Shown here: one piece after another, positions 59,808-64,000 of the stretch
Position numbering within the stretch: the first letter of the stretch is position 1
How the letters are laid out: every line of letters begins with the position of its first letter
Assembly: GCA_944324405.1 (NCBI GenBank)
Contig: CALUWF010000001.1
Coordinates: 124,001 to 188,000 of the forward strand
DNA length: 64,000 nt
Direction: 5' to 3'
Source: Candidatus Gastranaerophilales bacterium
Lineage (GTDB): Bacteria > Cyanobacteriota > Vampirovibrionia > Gastranaerophilales > Gastranaerophilaceae
Made by a program: the position numbers and the translations under genes
The notes under the pieces: generated by a model
Told to the model about the DNA's origin: nothing
What the model saw: the letters and a program-made list of their open reading frames with translations, nothing else
Database searches by the model: none

Positions 59808-61361
59808 TTATTTTTTTACCGCAAATTCAGAATCGAGCCTTAAAAATACAGGTTGGATTTCTGATTTTTCTATAAGTTTTCCCGCTTTAATCATTTTCGG
59901 TTTAAGTTCGTCAAGCTTCATATTAACATCTATTTTAAGCTGGCGCGCCATATTGGCCGCGATATTGGGGCAATAAGGATAAATTAAAACGGCGACTTTT
60001 GTCATTAAATCAAAAATTGAATACAGAACCTCGCCGCATTCTTGCATTTTGCCTTCTTTTGCAAGTGTCCAGGGTGCATTGTCGTTTACAAATTTATTTG
60101 CCTCATCCACAATATTTATAATTTCTGCGGCAGCTTCCGCAAGTTCCATCCGATTAAAATGCTCTTTAACCTTTTCAATCGCGCTCATTGATATTTCGCT
60201 CAGTTTATTTTCGCAGATATGTTCTTCCAAAATGTTTCCGTCAAAATATTTGCAGAGCATATTAAGCGAGCGGTTTAAAAGATTGCCCATATTATTTGCC
60301 AAGTCTGCATTTACACGCTCTTTAAAATCTTCATCCGAGTAATTTCCGTCCTTGCCCGACGGTGCGCTCACACACATAAAATAGCGAAAAGAATCGGGCT
60401 CTTTTAATTCAAAGGCGTCCATAACAGTCTTTGGCGAGATAACATTTCCGGTGGATTTTGACATTTTGTTTTTGTCAATTGTTATCCAGCCGTGCGCGTA
60501 AATTGTTTTGGGCAGTTCAATGCCGAGCGCCATAAGGATTGCGCTCCAGTAAATGGCGTGAAATTTTAAAATATCTTTGCCTATTATCTGAAAATCTGCG
60601 GGCCAAAAAGTATTGAATTTTTCGCCGCTTTCGCCGTTTGGATTGTAGTTGAGGGCTGTAATGTAGTTGCTGAGCGCATCAATCCACACATAAATTACCT
60701 GCGAAGGGTCTGATTTAACCTCAATGCCCCAGTTTACGTTTGTTTTTGCGCGCGAAACGGAAATGTCTTCAATATTTTCAAGCTGGTTTAAAACTTCATT
60801 TGCGCGAAAAGACGGCATGATAAAATCGGGATTTTCCTTAATATGCTTAATTATCGCGTCTTTGTATTTTGTTAATTTAAAAAAGTAATTTTCTTCACTC
60901 ACGGGTTCCGGCTTTTTGCCATGAATAGGGCAATTGCCGTTTTCATCAAGGTCTTTCTGGCTTAAAAAGCTCTCGCAGCCGCTGCAATAAAGTCCTTCGT
61001 ATTTATGTTTGTAGATGTCGCCGTTTTGAAGGAGCTTTTCAAAAATCTCCTGTACGATTTTTTTGTGTTCGGCATCCGTTGTTCTTATAAATTTATCGTA
61101 ATTAATGTCCAAAAGTGCCCAGGAGTCTTTAAACTTTTGCGAATTTTCATCGCACAGTTCTTTTGGAGATATATTAAGCCCAGCCGCAGTTTTTTGAATT
61201 TTAATGCCGTGTTCGTCCGTGCCTGTTAAAAAAAACGTCTTGTCGCACCTTTGTTTAAAATGTCTGTATAAAACATCGGTTAAAATTTTCTCAAAGGCAT
61301 GACCTATGTGCGGAGCGCCGTTAACATAGTCTATTGCCGTTGTTACCATAAATTTATTCAT
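59808..61361 (-). CDS. metG: Methionyl-tRNA synthetase
   Basis: The 517-residue class I enzyme has the HIGH motif in YVNGAPHIGHAFEKIL (residues 18-21) and KMSKSTGNV near residue 300. The zinc knuckle has one set of ligands (YCSGCESFL, NCPIHGKK), as in single-knuckle bacterial MetRS such as that of Thermus. There is no C-terminal tRNA-binding Trbp111 domain. It lies 13 bases before the sigma factor gene. Confidence 0.97.
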   Translation of the reverse strand: MNKFMVTTAIDYVNGAPHIGHAFEKILTDVLYRHFKQRCDKTFFLTGTDEHGIKIQKTAAGLNISPKELCDENSQKFKDSWALLDINYDKFIRTTDAEHKKIVQEIFEKLLQNGDIYKHKYEGLYCSGCESFLSQKDLDENGNCPIHGKKPEPVSEENYFFKLTKYKDAIIKHIKENPDFIMPSFRANEVLNQLENIEDISVSRAKTNVNWGIEVKSDPSQVIYVWIDALSNYITALNYNPNGESGEKFNTFWPADFQIIGKDILKFHAIYWSAILMALGIELPKTIYAHGWITIDKNKMSKSTGNVISPKTVMDAFELKEPDSFRYFMCVSAPSGKDGNYSDEDFKERVNADLANNMGNLLNRSLNMLCKYFDGNILEEHICENKLSEISMSAIEKVKEHFNRMELAEAAAEIINIVDEANKFVNDNAPWTLAKEGKMQECGEVLYSIFDLMTKVAVLIYPYCPNIAANMARQLKIDVNMKLDELKPKMIKAGKLIEKSEIQPVFLRLDSEFAVKK

Positions 61362-61402
61362 AATTTTATTCCCGTTTTCCCTTTAAAATTATACAATGAA
61401 CA

Positions 61403-62707
61403 TTAAAGCGCGTAAATAAGCTCCTTTGCGTATGGTTTTAAAGCGCTTATTTCAACCGCTTCGTCGGCTGAATTAATTGCTTCATCAAGCTTTTCGCTTT
61501 TTATATCGTCATAGTAAAGTGTTAAAACCGTTTCGCCGCACTTAACTTTATCGCCTGATTTTTTGTTTAAAATGCAGCCGGCAGCAGGGTCTATATTATC
61601 TGTTTTTTTATCCCTGCCGGCACCCAGAAGCTTGCAGGCGCGGGCAACTTTAAGTGCGTCAATGTTTTCAATATAACCGTCTTTTTTCGCCTTTAGTTCA
61701 TAAGAATTTCCGGCTTTTTTAAATAAGGTGTAATTATCTGTTATATCAGGGTTTGCGCCTTGATAAGCTATGATTTTTTTAAATGTTTCAAGGGCTGCGC
61801 CCGATGAAATACTTTTGTCAAAAAGCTCCTTTGCTTCTTCTTTTGTTTTGCAAAAACCGCCTGCGATGAGCGTTTTTGCGGCTATTTCAAGCGTTACTTC
61901 ATAGAGGTCTTTTTGATAATTTCCTTTTAAAAACTCTATACTTTCAATTATTTCAAGGCTGTTGCCTATATGCGTGCCTAAAGGCTGCTCCATAGAGCTT
62001 ATTATGGCGGAGATTTTTCTGCCCAAAAGTGCACCAGTTTCAATCATAAGCTCTGCAAGCTCCGCGGCTTCTTCTTTTGTTTTAATAAATGCGCCCGAGC
62101 CGTATTTGACGTCTAATACTATTGAATTTGCGCCGCTTGCGATTTTTTTGGACACAACAGAGGCGCAAATTAAAGATTTATTATCTACCGTTGCCGTAAC
62201 GTCGCGAAGCGCGTATATTTTGCCGTCTGCGGGGGTTAAATTTGGGCTTTGGGAAGATATTGCGGCATTTATCTCTTTAATTTGTTTCATAAACTCATCT
62301 TTTGAAAGCTCGCAATTAAAGCCGGGGATTGATTCAAGCTTATCTACCGTACCGCCCGTGTAGCCCAATCCCCTGCCCGAGAGTTTGGCACAGGTAACAC
62401 CCAGGGAAGCTAAAAGGGGAATTAAAACTATTGTTACCTTATCGCCCACCCCGCCTGTCGAGTGTTTATCCGCGACAAAAGAGCTTATGGAAGAAAAATC
62501 CAAAACTTCGCCCGAATCTACAAAAGCCTGTGTCATCCAGGCTGTTTCTTCTTTATCCAGACCGCAAAAACACACCGCCATAAGCCATGCCGACATTTGA
62601 TAATCTTCAACTTCGCCCCTTGTGTAGCCCTCAACAAGAAAATAAATTTCTTCTTTTGTGTGTTTTTTGCCTTCTTTTTTCTTTTGTATTAAATCGACGG
62701 TTCTCAT
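61403..62707 (-). CDS. deoA: Pyrimidine-nucleoside (thymidine) phosphorylase
   Basis: The 434-residue enzyme splits thymidine, deoxyuridine or uridine with phosphate to the base and (deoxy)ribose-1-phosphate. Family motifs are the phosphate-binding VADKHSTGGVGDKVTIVLIP, SGRGLGYTGGTVDKLESIPG, the sugar/base site YALRDVTATVDNKSLICASV and VLDVKYGSGAFIKTKEEAAE. The deoA and pdp types cannot be separated by eye. It lies 8 bases downstream of rlmH. Confidence 0.95.
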   Translation of the reverse strand: MRTVDLIQKKKEGKKHTKEEIYFLVEGYTRGEVEDYQMSAWLMAVCFCGLDKEETAWMTQAFVDSGEVLDFSSISSFVADKHSTGGVGDKVTIVLIPLLASLGVTCAKLSGRGLGYTGGTVDKLESIPGFNCELSKDEFMKQIKEINAAISSQSPNLTPADGKIYALRDVTATVDNKSLICASVVSKKIASGANSIVLDVKYGSGAFIKTKEEAAELAELMIETGALLGRKISAIISSMEQPLGTHIGNSLEIIESIEFLKGNYQKDLYEVTLEIAAKTLIAGGFCKTKEEAKELFDKSISSGAALETFKKIIAYQGANPDITDNYTLFKKAGNSYELKAKKDGYIENIDALKVARACKLLGAGRDKKTDNIDPAAGCILNKKSGDKVKCGETVLTLYYDDIKSEKLDEAINSADEAVEISALKPYAKELIYAL

Positions 62708-62715
62708 TTTTGCTC

Positions 62716-63132
62716 CTATTTGTGGTAAGGTTCGTTGTTTAAAATTTTATGTGCGCGATAAATTTGCTCAATTAAAATTAAAACTGCCTCCTGATGAAGA
62801 AAGGTAAGTTTTGACATTGAAAATTTAAAATCCGACAAATTTTTCACCTTCCGGCTAAGGCCCTCCGAGCCGCCAACAAGAAAAAGAATTTCATTTGCAC
62901 TGCCCGAAGTTTCAATTTCCCTTAACTTATTTGCAAATTCAATGCTTGATAACATTTTGCCCTCAATCTCAAGGGTTATCACATAAGAATTTGTTTTATT
63001 TTTCAAATATTCGTATATGTCGCTTATTTCAAGAATTTCAACCTTGTTTAAAAGTCTTTTTTTATATACTTCAATACCTAATTTAAAACAAGGTTCTTTT
63101 ATCTTGCCTTCAAGTACGATTTTGATATTCAT
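62716..63132 (-). CDS. rlmH: 23S rRNA (pseudouridine-1915-N3) methyltransferase RlmH
   Basis: The 138-residue SPOUT enzyme methylates Psi1915 in helix 69 of 23S rRNA in the 70S ribosome. It shows the knot region EILFLVGGSEGLSRKVKNLS, FSMSKLTFLHQEAVLILIEQ and the family end YRAHKILNNEPYHK. Its length is slightly below the usual 155. The ATG shares one base with the stop of the upstream symporter gene (TAATG), so translation is coupled. Confidence 0.93.
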   Translation of the reverse strand: MNIKIVLEGKIKEPCFKLGIEVYKKRLLNKVEILEISDIYEYLKNKTNSYVITLEIEGKMLSSIEFANKLREIETSGSANEILFLVGGSEGLSRKVKNLSDFKFSMSKLTFLHQEAVLILIEQIYRAHKILNNEPYHK

Positions 63133-64000
63133 TAAACTATTTCTTTATAACCGTCAGGATTGTTCAGAAGGTCATAATTTATTTCGTTTTCATTATCAGC
63201 AATTATTGCCGCAACAACGGCATCTGACGCTACGTTAACAGTTGAGCGCAGCATATCCGCAAGACGTTCAAGCGCAAAGAGGAACGAGAAGCCTACAACA
63301 AGCTGATCGGGAGCAAGGCCGATACCGTTTAGTACAAGGGCAATAGTGATTAATCCTGCTCCGGGAATTCCCGCGGAAGTTGATGAAGCAATCATTGCAA
63401 GCACTGCAATTTGGATTATAAGACCTAAAGAAAGGTCGATGCCGTAAGCCTGTGTTAAAAATATTACCGCAACGGTTTGCACAAGGGCTGTTCCGTCCAT
63501 ATTAAGCGTTGCACCCAGAGGAAGTACAAAAGAGCAGATTTTGTTTGAAATGCCGCGTTTTTCGCAGCATGTAATAGTCAAAGGAAGCGTGGCAGAGCTT
63601 GAAGCGGTACCGAATGCAACCATGATGGCTTCCGTAATTGCGGTGTAGAGTTTTCCGACCGGAACTTTCGAGAATATTTTCATTAACAGCGGATAAACAA
63701 CGAAAAACTGAATTGCAAGTCCCAAAACAATTACAAAGAAATATTTCCAAACTTCGCTAAACATTTCCATACCAAAGCTTGCAACCGAACTTGCAGTCAG
63801 TGCAAAAACGCCCGGAGCCGCAAGGTACATAATCCAATCCGTTACTTTCATTGTGGCTGCAAAAACACTTTCAAAGAAAGACACAACAGGGCGGTTTATT
63901 TCGCCTACTTTAGCTAAAGCAATAGCAAAAGTTAAAACAAAAATGATAATGGGTATCATATTGCCGTTTGCAAGGGAGCTAAAAGGATTTGAAGGAATCA
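63132..64000 (-). CDS. Dicarboxylate/amino acid:cation symporter, C-terminal part (5' end beyond the window)
   Basis: The frame stays open to the right edge, where IPSNPFSSLANGNM matches the inner part of DAACS transporters, so the start lies outside. Visible are the serine-rich re-entrant loop 1 (AFGTASSSATLPLTITCCEK), LGATLNMDGTALVQTVAVIF, re-entrant loop 2 (SSTSAGIPGAGLITIALVL) and the substrate helix LERLADMLRSTVNVASDAVV. These import glutamate, aspartate, C4-dicarboxylates or Ser/Thr with sodium or protons; the substrate is not readable from this part. Confidence 0.92.
   Translation of the reverse strand, partial: IPSNPFSSLANGNMIPIIIFVLTFAIALAKVGEINRPVVSFFESVFAATMKVTDWIMYLAAPGVFALTASSVASFGMEMFSEVWKYFFVIVLGLAIQFFVVYPLLMKIFSKVPVGKLYTAITEAIMVAFGTASSSATLPLTITCCEKRGISNKICSFVLPLGATLNMDGTALVQTVAVIFLTQAYGIDLSLGLIIQIAVLAMIASSTSAGIPGAGLITIALVLNGIGLAPDQLVVGFSFLFALERLADMLRSTVNVASDAVVAAIIADNENEINYDLLNNPDGYKEIV

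Noticed and set aside
1-64000. CRISPR arrays, IS elements, prophage, tRNA or rRNA genes
   Set aside because: I saw no direct-repeat/spacer pattern, transposase, phage structural gene or cloverleaf-like sequence. The lone tyrosine recombinase is of the Xer type.

Overview
The window is a gap-poor, AT-rich bacterial chromosome segment with about 60 protein genes. I saw no rRNA, tRNA, insertion sequence, prophage or CRISPR array. The best reading is a non-photosynthetic relative of Cyanobacteria (Melainabacteria/Vampirovibrionia, probably the Gastranaerophilales side). Four things point there. The F-type ATP synthase genes run a-c-b'-b-delta-alpha-gamma with two different b-type subunits and no beta/epsilon, which is the split cyanobacterial layout. 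The flagellum has L- and P-ring genes, so the cell is diderm. The sigma factor is of group 3 (SigF/SigB-like). Several proteins of unknown function start with a short hydrophobic segment ending in F-G or F-Q. The taxon is an inference; no marker gene was searched.

Layout. 1-8340: a chemosensory cluster (double CheW, response regulator with a dead GGDEF domain, minimal MCP, hybrid CheA-REC) with HD and TPR proteins. 8330-10134: two overlapping WYL regulators. 10280-11433: ribosomal protein S1. 11414-19991 (minus): flagellar operon 1, a response regulator and histidine kinase followed by flgB-flgC-fliE-fliF-fliG-fliH-fliI. 20332-25321: ATP synthase. 25395-36055: an unknown protein, glnA, GDP-fucose synthase, ftsZ, a Xer recombinase, another unknown protein, lysS and a glucan-phosphorylase homologue that lacks the PLP lysine. 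36341-42797: orphan NarL-type regulator, rimM-trmD, a divergent XRE regulator/pyruvyltransferase-like pair, typA. 42928-47534: glyA, a WecA/TagO-type transferase, a SpoIID-domain protein, HU and infC (AUU start). 47609-55986 (minus): flagellar operon 2, lytic transglycosylase-flgF-flgG-flgA-flgH-flgI-flgJ-(FlgM-like)-flgN-flgK-flgL. 56163-64000: two unknown proteins, then a minus-strand run of a dicarboxylate symporter, rlmH, pyrimidine-nucleoside phosphorylase, metG, the group 3 sigma factor and prepilin peptidase.

How the parts connect. Both flagellar operons are preceded on the coding strand by the same two-block sequence, ATTGATGA then 14 or 15 bases then GAGGGTATATT. The downstream block contains GGGTAT, the -10 type used by group 3 sigma factors, and a sigma factor of that group lies 3 kb from operon 2. 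A FlgM-like small ORF sits in operon 2 exactly where FlgM is usually found. Together they suggest a flagellar regulon run by a SigF-like sigma factor and an anti-sigma factor, with a soluble kinase/regulator pair at the head of operon 1. This is the most interesting candidate system here. The PLP-lysine-less phosphorylase, the paired operator at 39229-39259 and the near-cognate start codon at 39283 are the next best leads.
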